A stretch of DNA of 64,000 nt. Origin: Escallonia rubra. Its lineage: Eukaryota > Streptophyta > Magnoliopsida > Escalloniales > Escalloniaceae. Shown here one piece after another: positions 38,640-48,828 of the stretch. The number at the start of each line of letters is the position of its first letter. Positions within the stretch are counted from its first letter, which is position 1. The notes under the pieces were generated by a model that did no database searches, had not been told where the DNA came from, and worked only from the letters and a program-made list of their open reading frames with translations. The translations under genes were made by a program, and so were the position numbers. Location of the stretch: NCBI GenBank assembly GCA_033065855.1, contig JAVXUO010002228.1:186001-250000 (forward strand). Reading direction: 5' to 3'.

Positions 38640-39064
38640 GTACTTACTGGGTCCCAGCTCACCATTTTATAAATGTTTTTAGGTGATCACTTAGATGAAC
38701 CGGAGTGCTATGAGGGTAACGAAGATGGAGTCGCAGAAGATGCTTCCTAGGGAATTAATTTAAGCCTTTTGAGAAATTGTAGTACTACTTTGTTTATGTT
38801 TTGAGAATTGTTTGGAGCTTAGATCTCCATGAGTTTTTTGATGATTTGTTAGTCATTTATGGAGAAATTTAGTAGAGATAATTTTTGGAAAGATTTTTAA
38901 ATACCATTTTAGAAGTCTTAATAAGATGTCAGTTAAATGCATGGCTCTAGATTTGTATATTGGTTTTAATAAGGCCTGGCAGAGCCCTGTATGGATGTTC
39001 GAATTGGTCTGCGGCCAGTCACGGATCTAGCTCACAGGCCTACCCATGAGTTTGGACCGTGACA
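38640..39064 (+). repeat. Ty3 LTR-like fragment
   Basis: TTACTGGGTCCCAGCTCACC at 38646 parallels the phrase in the solo LTR at about 36260, and the stretch ends TTTGGACCGTGACA, a plausible LTR 3' end. It lies after the truncated gag-pro coding in the same orientation, so it may be the remains of that element's 3' LTR. Confidence 0.35.
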
Positions 39065-40800
39065 ATTAAGTTTCTCTCAAGTGACTAAAATTACCAAACT
39101 GCCTTAGACTTCTGTAAAATTACCTATTTACCCCCTAACGCCTAACGTACCATTACACACCTAGATATAACCCAAAAGAATCTTTTTAAACAATTAGGTG
39201 GGTTTTTCGGACAAGAATGGCCTTTCGGGGAATTTTTCGCTCAGTACCCTAAATCGCTTCTTAATTTGAGTGCTAATATCCCTGTTTCAAAAATATATCA
39301 AATGGCACCAGAATGCCACAAAATTTTAGACACTCAAGCTTCACAGTAATTTTAGATCACTGTAAAATTTTAGCCTAAAAATAATTTTGTTCACTATACC
39401 AAATAATTTTAAAACCTATTTTCAAAGATAAAATCATTTGAGACCTTTCCCATGCCCGGAACAATTCCAGAAAATTTCACGTCGAGGGTCTCCCCAAAAT
39501 AATGTGAGTTTTAGTTTTTCACTTTGCCTAAATCTATTTTGAACAGGTCTTTAAAAATAACTTAGTAAACTGTTGTAATAGTAACGTTCTACGCGATATC
39601 CGATCGAGCGCTACGCCGTTAACAACGTTAAAAACAGCAAACGATTTTAAAAACTTTTGAAACTTTGGAAAACATACTATCTTAGCTACACATGATTATT
39701 GTAAAATTTTCAGAATTTAATAGCTTATTTTACTACTTTAAAATATCCCAAAATTTCTTGTTCTGATAAAATTAGTTAGCACGCTTTCCAAACTCAGAAA
39801 AAAATCAGTGTTTAAATCTTGCAAAAATAATATAAGTTACTCTTTTGAACTTCATCCAAATGAGTTCCTAGATTTATCAAAAATTTAGGAAAGAAATTGC
39901 TTAAAAAAATTCTTTAGCGAAACTTTTAAGTTAAAATTTTAAAACAAGGGTTCTTCCCTCTCTCTATGCAATCTCTTCTTCTTCGTATAAACCCAACATC
40001 ATTTTTACCCGAAACCACCTCACACACAATACCCATTTCTTTGCCCTCACCCATCTATATAATACATAAAAAAAACTCCCAAAAAAAAAACCCCCCTTCA
40101 AAGATACTGCCTCACTTCATCTTCTTGCCCAATCCATTCATGGGCACACCCAGCTCACACAGTGCACTCATAGTTGCCTTCCATATCCTTCTTCTCTTTT
40201 CTTCAACTCCTAAACACACACATCATTACCATTTTCTCCAACCCATTCTCACAAGCTCATTTCATTAGAATAACACACACACACATATATATATATATAC
40301 ATGGTTTACACCCTTTTCTTCTCCTCCAAACCACCCCACTTCCGTCGGCGGCAACCGTTTCTCTTCCCTCGGCAGCCATGGCTGCCACAACCTCACATCA
40401 TAAGGCGTAAGCATCCCTCATTCGGTAGCCTTCAATCACGACCACCCTTTCCACCTCAAGCACCCTCACAGTACACCATTCCACGGCAGCCATGGCTGCC
40501 TCCCCACAACCCATCACGCAACTTGGCTGCTGTCGTCTCTCTTCTGTGTAAATAGCCCCTCACCGAAGACCCATTACGCTGTACCCGCTTAGATACAGCC
40601 TCGCATGACTGTCCAACCCTCCACATCAATATATCTGTAGATGTATTTACATTCGTATATAACATCTGTATAGATCAAGTAAGCTTACCTGAAAACTCGC
40701 CGGAAGAAACCTTCATGGTTCTTTCTCTCTGCCTCCGTTTCACGCCCCTTCTCCCTCTGCCGTTTATCGAAATACCAGAGAAAATATCAGGGTCGGCCGT
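39065..40800. other. Unclassified repeat-like DNA with twin palindrome
   Basis: AT-rich then CT/CA-rich sequence with no recognisable coding family; the Pro/His/Ser-rich ORFs at 39966-40555 look like artefacts of composition. GGCAGCCATGGCTGCC, a perfect 16-bp palindrome, occurs twice (40371-40386 and 40485-40500). The layout suggests LTR or leader DNA of another retroelement, without proof. Confidence 0.4.
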
Positions 40801-40809
40801 ATGTTGTAG

Positions 40810-40871
<62 letters not shown>

Positions 40872-40979
40872 CTGTGTGTGTATATGTGTGTGTGTGAGTG
40901 TATATATATGTGTGAATATATATATATATATATATATTCACACATATATATACACTCACACACACACATATACACACAC

Positions 40980-41031
<52 letters not shown>
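40810..41031. repeat. CA/TA microsatellite with perfect 112-bp palindrome
   Basis: (CA)n and (TA)n tracts enclose a perfect inverted repeat at 40871-40982. Each arm has 50 non-trivial bases running TCTGTGTGTGTATATGTGTG outward to inward, meeting in a (TA)n centre; with flanking TA repeats the symmetry extends to about 150 bp. Such a sequence should extrude or fold back readily. It abuts the element starting at 41032. Confidence 0.9.
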
Positions 41032-41033
<2 letters not shown>

Positions 41034-42186
41034 AGCTGATCCGTTAAAAGCGCTAGCAACTTGGGTTAAGTTGCTAGCGCGATCTGGCCGTCCATGCACG
41101 ATTTGTGGACGGTCCAAATCTTTTTTTTTACGATTTTTTTAAGTCTGTCTGCCGCATTATTTAGCGGACAATTTTTTGACGAAAATACCCCTTACCCGTT
41201 CAATTCATTGTGGACTTTACTTTGTCCGCTACATAATGTAGCGGACATAATATAAAGAAGAGCAGACTCTTTTCACTTTCAGATCTGGGTAAGACTTCCT
41301 TCATCTCTCTCTTTGGCGGCAGCTATGTAGGACGGCGGAGGCAGCTAAGCAATGTTTTTCTTGCTCCAACCTTCCAAAAGGGTTCCTTGTTCTTTGTCCG
41401 GTTTCGTGGCTATGGGCCTAGCAAAAGAAAATGTGGGTCACCGATCATGCCACTGTCTTCCTCCTCCCCCGCCGCTGTGCCCATCGGCTTCGCACCGGCC
41501 TGGCCGTGCCTGCCTGCGCCTCTGGTGGCTCTGGCGAAGTCCACATAGAACAGGGGACGTCCTATAAAGATCACAACAAATCTGTGTCGGAACAATAAAC
41601 TATTAATGATTTGAAAACTCTTCCTTCTCTTTCTATCTTGCCGCTTCAAATAGTTATGGTGTGCTTTGATTTGGTTGTCATGGGTTTGAGAAATTAGGTT
41701 TTTTTTTTTATCTTTTCGTTTTTGATATATGGTGATAGAAATGGAGGAGGTTGAAAACCCTAGAACAAAATGGCAATCTGTAGCCAGCAAAGTTCATGAA
41801 TGGTTCGAGCCTCCAGTTAGATGTGCTCGTTTTGGAGTCTTTTTTAGCAATGGCAATATGTTGCCAGCGAACTTCATGAAGATTTGTTCATCAGGATCAA
41901 CGTAAGAAGAGAGAGAAAGAGAAAAAGTCAGAATGAGAGAAGGGAGAGAAAAATAGAAGACTAGTCCGCTACATAATGTAGCGAACACATTAATGACATG
42001 GAAAAAGTCATACCTCGTTAAGTAGCTCGAGGGTACTTTTGTCAAAAAATTGTCCGCTACATAATGTAGCGGACGTACTTAAAAAAACATAAAAAAAAAT
42101 TTGGACCGTCCACAGATCACGCGTGGACGGCCACATCGCACTAGCAACTTAACCCAAGTTGCTAGCGCTATCAACGGATCAGCTCC
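41032..42186. mobile_element. Hairpin-TIR element 1
   Basis: Terminal inverted repeats of about 155 bp start GGAGCTGATCCGTT and end with the complement at 42186, with roughly 85-90 percent match. Each arm is a chain of hairpins: GCGCTAGCAACT with its complement (41050-41080), then CCGTCCA...TGGACGG, then CCGC...GCGG; on the right arm the third is a perfect GTCCGCTACATAATGTAGCGGAC. The middle has further copies of TCCGCTACATAATGTAGCGG (about 41218 and 41964) and a GC-rich block at 41330-41560 that could be captured DNA of unknown origin. It is flanked by (TA)n on the left and (CA)n on the right, so a target duplication cannot be resolved. MULE-like by TIR length; superfamily not certain. Confidence 0.7.
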
Positions 42187-42209
42187 CACACACACACACA
42201 CACACATAT

Positions 42210-43400
42210 GGAGCCGATCCCTATCTACCGGTGGAGAAATGACTATTTTTCCACCAAATCTGAGACCGTCCACGTGTGAAAGTGGACGACACATATTACT
42301 TCTTTTTTTACTCTAACTAGCCTAATCGCTACTCTTTGTAACGGTTAGGAATTATACCCAAAATGTCCCTCACGCGCCCCCCAAAGACTCCCTCGCACGC
42401 CTCCCAAGACAACATATATTGTCTAACCGCTATAATTTGTAACGGTTAGTAGAACATCATTTCATTTTATCTCTTCGTCTCTCTCTAGCAATTCAAAACT
42501 CAAAATCAGTACCAAATAAAAACCCTTTGTCTAAAACTCAAACTCTCGATCTATCCCTCTGTGCAATTCAAACTCAAAAACAGTACCAATCAAAATCAAA
42601 CCTAATTACATGTCTATAACACCAAAAAAATTCATACCAATCAAAATCAAACCAAATTACATGTCAATTACACCAAAAAATACATAACAATTTAATTCAA
42701 AACTGAATAATGATACAAATTGGAACATTGAAATAGATCTGAAAAAAAAGAAAAAAGAAAAGAATAAATAAATAAATAAGTGTATCTTTAACTCGAGCAA
42801 TATGAACGGTCGATGAGGCGGTAGGAGGTGGAGGTCGGAGATGGCGATGTGGTGGCTATCGCCAGATCCGGTGGAGATATGGGCGAAGGAAAGATGTGGT
42901 GGCGACAGCGGTGGCATGTGGGATGGGCAGATGTGACGGCTATGGCGGTGACATCGGAGATAAGATGCGACGTCGGTGGCATCGACGATGAGATGCGACG
43001 ACGATGGAATAAGCGAGGAAATGTAACGACGGTGACATTGACGATGAGATGCGACAGTAATGGTGACGTGATGGCAGCGGTGGTATCATCGGACTGTGGT
43101 GGTGTCATTGGCCGGAGTCTTGGATCGAAGCCTCAAAACGAAGAGCCACAGAGAAAGTGAGGAGATGAGAGACAGAAAGACAGAGAGCTCTGGGCGGTGG
43201 GCGGAGAAAAATAGAAAGCAAATCTCGAAAATGATAGGGATTAAAGGGCAGATTTGGAAAAGTGACTAACCGCTCCTAAGATGGGCGGTTAGGCAAAAAT
43301 TTGTAAGAGAACAATTGATCTGAACCGATTATTGTGCGACGTGGATGGTCTCAGATCTGGGGGAGAACTATTTCTCCACCGGTAGATAGGGATCGGCTCC
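42210..43400. mobile_element. Hairpin-TIR element 2
   Basis: The ends GGAGCCGATCCCTATCTACC (42210) and the complement at 43400 are long inverted repeats. The arm contains GGTGGAGAAAT/ATTTTTCCACC, then GTCCAC...GTGGAC, then AACCGCTAC...GTAACGGTT, the same three-hairpin plan as element 1 with different sequence in the first stem. The right arm has AACCGCTCC...GGGCGGTT. The centre (about 42800-43170) is a GGTGGCGACG-rich block of low complexity. It is bordered by a CA microsatellite on the left and GTGTGTGT...TATAT on the right. Confidence 0.7.
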
Positions 43401-43423
43401 CATGTGTGTGTCTATATGTATAT

Positions 43424-45050
43424 GGGAGCCGATCCTCACCCACCGGTGGAGAAATAACAATTTCTCCACCATAAATCTAGTCGTCCACGTGTACTCGTGG
43501 ATGGCCCAGAAAATTTTTTATTTTTTTGAAAAGGTTGAAACCGCCTGAAAGAGTGGCGGTTGGAAAATTTGACAAAAATGCCCCGAAAAACTGAAAAAAC
43601 TCCAACTGCAAGAAAGAGTAGCGGTTGGGGGCCCACGAATTTCCTCCCAAACGCTACAAAGTATAGCGATTGGGAGGACACCCAATTGCTACACTTTGTG
43701 GCTATTGGTATGATTACCAATAGCCACAAAGTGTGGCTATTGGTAATTGTTACTACTTAAATCTTGATCGGGAACCACGACTAGAAAATAAACCTGCAAA
43801 ATAGAGTACAGAGTGACCACCGGGGTATTCCGGTGGAGGAGGCTCCGATGCTAAAGTCAGAACGTTTATATAAGGATAGAATTCTGAATAGCCAAAATGC
43901 ACTAGGCGTGCGTGTCAACTTAGTCGTGTACGTGAGGCCTCGCGTATAATATAGGCTCTTCTAAGACTCTTCCCTCATTTGGGACTCTTCTCTGATAGGT
44001 CCTCAACGTATTAGAACTTGTTAGGACTCTTCTTTCAGTAGTTTAGTCCTACAAGATTTCTATCATTCCCTTCAGAACCTGTCTTGATACAGTCACCTTA
44101 GTCGACTCGAAGTCGACCACGCCACGTGTCACATTCAGCAGGATGGACATATTTCGCTATATCAGTGATGTAACGACCCGGTCCACGGCCCCACCACAGG
44201 GCATTGCCTCCCTCAAAAGGGCTAGCCAAGTAGGTACTTATGAGTTCATAGGCAGGGTCTTATAAGGCCAATTATAAACTCTCCCACAACCGATGTGGGA
44301 TATTACAATCTCCCCACCTTATTCCTTAGCGTCCTCGCTAAGGCTCGATCACACATAGCCCAGAATCTTCCTCTCTAGCCAATGTGGGATATACCCAGCT
44401 CACCCTTCGTTGCCCCAACCATCCTCTTGATGTGGGATATACCCGGGCTTGCCTTCGTTTCCCCCAACCATCGGCAACCCAACTGGATAGCCCAGCCCTA
44501 GCTTTCGAGAGTTGGCTCTGATACCATTTGTAACGACCTGGTCCACGGCCCCACCACAGGGCATTGCCTCCCTCAAAAGGGCTAGCCAAGTAGGTACTTA
44601 TGAGTTCATAGGCAGGGTCTTATAAGGCCAATTATAAACTCTCCCACAACCGATGTGGGATATTACAAGTAATCATTGCCAATTGCTACACTTTGTGGCT
44701 ATTGGTAATCGGTTGGCATGAGGGCCCCATTTTTTTTCAGATTCAAAATTGGCCTTTTTGGAGCTTTTGGAGTGAACACTCCCCAACCGCCACTGGCATC
44801 ATGCCCTCTTTGTTTTTGCCTTGTCATGTCATGTCATGTCTTTTTTCATAATGCCTTGTCATGTCCAATCTTTTTCCAAAAATGTCAGCATCCCCAACCT
44901 GCGTTAAAGAACCCTTAAAAAACCCCAGCTACCCCACGAGCCCATTAAAAACCCTAAATAAACCCAGCTACCCCACAAATGCATTTAAAAACCCTAAAGC
45001 TGCCCCCAACCGCTAGAAAGAGTAGCGGTTGGGGGATTTCCCCTCTATTT
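43424..45050 (+). mobile_element. Hairpin-TIR element 3, left end region
   Basis: GGGAGCCGATCCTCACCC at 43424 matches the end of element 2. A perfect 11-bp stem GGTGGAGAAAT/ATTTCTCCACC (43445-43470) follows, then GTCCACG...CGTGGA, then ACCGCC...GGCGGT. Further variants follow: AACGCTACAAAGTATAGCGATT, CCAATAGCCACAAAGTGTGG and, at about 45007, a perfect CCCCCAACCGCTA...TAGCGGTTGGGGG. No matching right end was found in the window. A TRIM and possibly other DNA (about 43745-44168) are inserted. The transposase at 45420 lies downstream in the right orientation to belong to this element, but that is inference. Confidence 0.5.
44169..44667 (-). mobile_element. Near-intact TRIM retrotransposon
   Basis: Two direct repeats of 139 bp (44169-44307 and 44529-44667) differ at one base. 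Read on the minus strand each starts TGTAATATCCCACATCGG and ends TTACA. Directly after the minus-strand 5' LTR is TGGTATCAGAGCCA (about 44511-44526), the initiator tRNA-Met primer site. Directly before the 3' LTR is the purine tract AAGGTGGGGAGAT. The 221-bp interior has no gag or pol. The flanks AGTGA and AGTAA are a 5-bp target duplication with one mismatch. These are the defining marks of a TRIM; the nearly identical LTRs mean a recent insertion. Confidence 0.93.
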
Positions 45051-45419
45051 AACGAGTCTCTCTCTCGCTCTCTCTCTCTTTTCACACGCATTCAGACTTT
45101 CTCATTCTGACTATATCTCTCTCTCTTTCTTTTTCCTCCCCACTTACTCACTATCAAAATTTTAGTGTTTACTTGCACTATCTTGAAGTTAGTTTATCCA
45201 ACTTTGGTGATATTATCTCGAAGTGGAAGGATTGAAGCAATTATCTTGAAGTAGGAGGCAATTGAAAGCAATAATACTACATTGTAACTTTAGCCTTTTC
45301 ATTTCATTTTATTCGATTTCATTTCATTCCATTTTATTTCTGTTTCTTTACAAAAAATTTCATTTAATTCTATGACTCATTGAGAATTTATATAATTTTT
45401 TTTAGATTTCAATATAAAT

Positions 45420-47720
45420 ATGGATGCAACTGGAGGAAATAATTTTTGTGAAGATTCTGATCCACCTTACAAAGGTCAAGTTTTTCAAACACTGGACGAA
45501 GTTGAAGCATACTATAGAGCATATTCGAAAACACTAGGTTTCGGTGTTAGAATTCAGACGACTAGAAAACGGGCGAATACAGACCAAATTTGTTCCCGAC
45601 TATTTGAGTGTCATAGAGGAGCACCGCATGTACCCCCGGTTGTTCGGATCAGTGACGAAGGGCCAACAAGACAAAGAAAAAGGGACACATTTCCGGGTAC
45701 CGGCTGCAAGGCCCATGTGTATGCAGTACACCGAAAAAATGAAAACCATTGGGTTGTGACGGGAGTGGAGTTGAGCCATAATCATCAGTTGATGACCCCT
45801 AGTAAGATTGGTCAAATTCATCAGCACCGACAAATAAGCGCGGCACACAGACAATTGATATTTACAATGGCTGAGGCTAAAATTCCACCTTCTAGAATGA
45901 TGGGGGTTTTCTCAAGCCAGGCTGGGGGGATTGACAAGTTGAGCTTCAACGAAGTAGACCTTCGAAATGAACTTCGTGCTCAGAGGAGAGAGTCTTTCAG
46001 TAAGAGTGATTCTCAAGCTACACTTGATATCTTCAGGCGCCTTCAGAGTGAGAATTCTGGCTTTTTCTATAGTCTCCAACTGGATGATGAGAACCGCATT
46101 AGTACTATATTTTGGGCGGATGCCCGTTCTAGAGCTGCTTACCAAAATTTTGGCGATGTTGTGACGTTTGACACCACATACCGCACAAATAAGTACTCTA
46201 TGCCTTTTGCTCCGTTCACCGGGGTGAACCACCACTATCAGTCAATCTTGTTTGGCTTTGCCCTACTTAGGGATGAGATGGATGAGTCATTTACGTGGTT
46301 ATTTGAAACGTGGCTTGAAGCAATGTATCATATTCCTCCAAAGACCATCATCACCGACCAAGATCTGGCAATGAAAAATGCAATCGCTAAGGTCCTTCCA
46401 GATACTCACCATGGCCTGTGCACATGGCACATAAGCAACAAATATCCCGAACGGCTTCACAATGTATATGCAAACCATCCAACATTCAATAGTGACTTTA
46501 ATACATGTGTGAAGAAATCGGTGACGGTAGACGTGTGCAAGGAGAGGTTGGCCAAGTTAATGGATGACTATTATTTGCACAATCATGAATGGTTGCAAGC
46601 GTTGTATGAGAACAAAACACAGTGGGTCAGTGCCGACACCAAAAAGTTTTTTGCAAGCGGAATAACTACGACCTTGAGAAGCGAAGGTATGAATGCGTTC
46701 TTTGATGGGTACGAAGGCCATTATTCAAGTATAAAAAAATTCGTACTAGAGATGTAGAAAACCCTTGACAAGCAATTTTTTCTTGAGAGAGAAGCCGACG
46801 AGGCTACAGTTTACAGAGAAAAGGCCATATTAGTTTTTTCACCTTTAGAGGCTCATGCGGCTCAAGTCTATACCAAGGAAATGTTTAGACAGTTTCAAGA
46901 GGAACTACTAAAGTCGAATCAATATAGCATGACAAAGTTGCACGAGCTATGCACCAGAGATCTCAAGGTTTATGCTTTGACAAATGTGACGAATTTTGCC
47001 AATCCGTGCTCTTCGTCGGCTCCGAAGAACATAAGACATTTTACCGTAGCAGTTTGTATGGAGACCGGGTTTGTTAATTGCAATTGTTAACTATTTGAGC
47101 ATAAAGGTATACTCTGTTGACACACGTTGAGGTTTTTTAGCGCCAAGAATGCTCATGAAATCCCTCCAGAGTATATCTTGGATCGGTGGACGAAGGAAGC
47201 CAATAGAGTACACGGTCACATTCCTTACGTGCCCAATGTTTCAGTTGATTTCGAGCAATCTGAGACACTGCGATATAATCACCTTTGTAACATCATGCAC
47301 GGTTTATCATTGGATGCAGCGTCAACATTTGATGGGTACATGTATCAAGTTGAAGCAGCCGCACGGGATAAGGCTAACCTTGCACAATTTAGGATGGCAT
47401 TACCAGAAAGACGGGACACTCCGACTACTCGGACGACTCCAGCTGGTAGATTCAATCGAGCTTCACAGCCAGTCATTGACAGCACTAGCCTGCAAGGTGA
47501 GGATGACGATATTTTTGATCCAATTCTTTTTCAAACAAAAGGGTGAAAACGTGCAATACATACAAAGAGTCCGATTGAAGAAGCAACGGGTCAAAAAAAA
47601 TTGTGAAAGTGTGCGTTGTGTAATAAGATGACTGATCATGACAAGAGAAACCATTATAAAGTGCTAGGTATCGAACCTGGCAGTATGGTCGAGGAGGACG
47701 ATGATGAGGAAGAGTGTTAG
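45420..47720 (+). pseudogene. FAR1/MULE transposase with five in-frame stops
   Basis: One unspliced frame runs 766 codons from ATG 45420 to TAG 47718. It is broken by stops at 46755 (TAG), 47088 (TAA), 47118 (TGA), 47544 (TGA) and 47604 (TGA), with no frameshift. The N-terminus is a FAR1-type zinc domain (TLGFGVRIQTTRKR, CSRLFECHRG, GCKAHVYAVHRKN, ELSHNHQL). The MULE transposase core has all three catalytic regions: VVTFDTTYRTNKY (Asp), IITDQDLAMKNAI (Asp) and SEGMNAFF (Glu), with the usual CTWHISNKYPERL. A SWIM-type CxC...CxH follows, and two of the stops fall inside it. A second C/H cluster (CALCNKMTDHDKRNH) and an acidic tail end it. The first stop would remove only the C-terminal part, so a truncated 445-residue protein is conceivable. 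It acts, or acted, in transposition of a Mutator-like element. Confidence 0.9.
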
Positions 47721-47828
47721 GGTTAATGTTTCAGTTGTTTAAATTGAACTTTTATAATGTTTAAATTTGTGATTTCATTTGTGGAATCTTTAATTTGTGA
47801 TTTGGTTTGTGGAATCTTGATATTTTTG

Positions 47829-48750
47829 GAAGGGCCTATTCGCGCACACTTTAGCGCCCAATTCATAGCTTCCGAAAAATTTTGTAATTTTTTTTTCACT
47901 TTTGTTTTGCTCATTGCACCTTAGGCATGCTAGTTAGCCCAATTCTATGAATTTTGGTGAAAATCGAGACAAATGTTTTTTTAATTTTCCTATGAAGGGC
48001 CTATTCGCGCATACTTTAGCGCCCAATTTATAGCTTCTGAAAAAATATATAATTTTTGTTGTCACTATTTTTTTTCTCATTGCACCTTAGGAACGCTAAT
48101 TAGCCCAATTCTATGAATTTCGGCAAAAATCAAGACAAATAATTTTTTTGATTTTCCTATGAAGGGCCTATTCGCGCACACTTTAGCGCCCAATTAATAG
48201 TTTCTGAAAAAATATGTATTTTTTTTGTCACTTTTTTTTGCTCATTGCACCTTAGGCACGCTAGTTAGCCTAATTCTATGAATTTCGGCGAAAATCAAGA
48301 CAAATAATTTTTTTGGTTTTCCTATGAAGGGCCTATTCGCGCACACTTTAGCGTCCAATTCATAGCTTCAGAAAAAATATGCAATTTTTTTGTCACTTTT
48401 TTTTGCTCATTGCACCTTAGGCACGCTAGTTAGCCAAATTCTATGAATTTCGGCAAAACTCCAGACAAATTATTTTTTTGATTTTCCTATGAAGGGCTTA
48501 TTCACGCACATTTTAGCGCCCAATTTATAACTCCTGAAAAAATTTGTAATTTTTTTTGTCACTTTTTTTTGCTCATTGCACCTTAGGCACGCTAGTTAGC
48601 CAAATTCTATGAATTTTGGTGAAAATCGAGACAAATGTTTTTTTGATTTTCCTATGAAGGGCTTATTCACGCACATTTTAGCGCCCATTTTAGGCACGGT
48701 TTTTTCACTTTTTTTTTCTCATTGCACCTTAGGCAGGCTAGTTAGCCCAT
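47829..48750. repeat. 165-bp tandem repeat array, 5.5 copies
   Basis: Units start with GAAGGGCCTATTCGCGCACA at 47829, 47994, 48161, 48326, 48491 and 48656 (spacing 165, 167, 165, 165, 165); the last is cut short. Each contains TTTAGCGCCCAATT, a T-rich run, CTCATTGCACCTTAGGCACG and CTAGTTAGCC. The array fills the gap between the convergent transposase and PMD-protease genes. Units differ at scattered bases; the last two share TTATTCACGCACATTTTAGC. Confidence 0.92.
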
Positions 48751-48828
48751 TATCCAAATTCAAACAATAGTAATAATAAGGCTAATTCAATTTCAAACCG
48801 TAATATTCAAAATCCATACGAACGTCTA

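Noticed and set aside
40675..41142. Cys/Val and His/Thr/Ile/Tyr-rich ORFs
   Set aside because: Translations of CA/TA microsatellite DNA.
47829..48750. Centromeric satellite
   Set aside because: The unit length fits, but there are only about 5.5 copies and they sit between two transposon genes.
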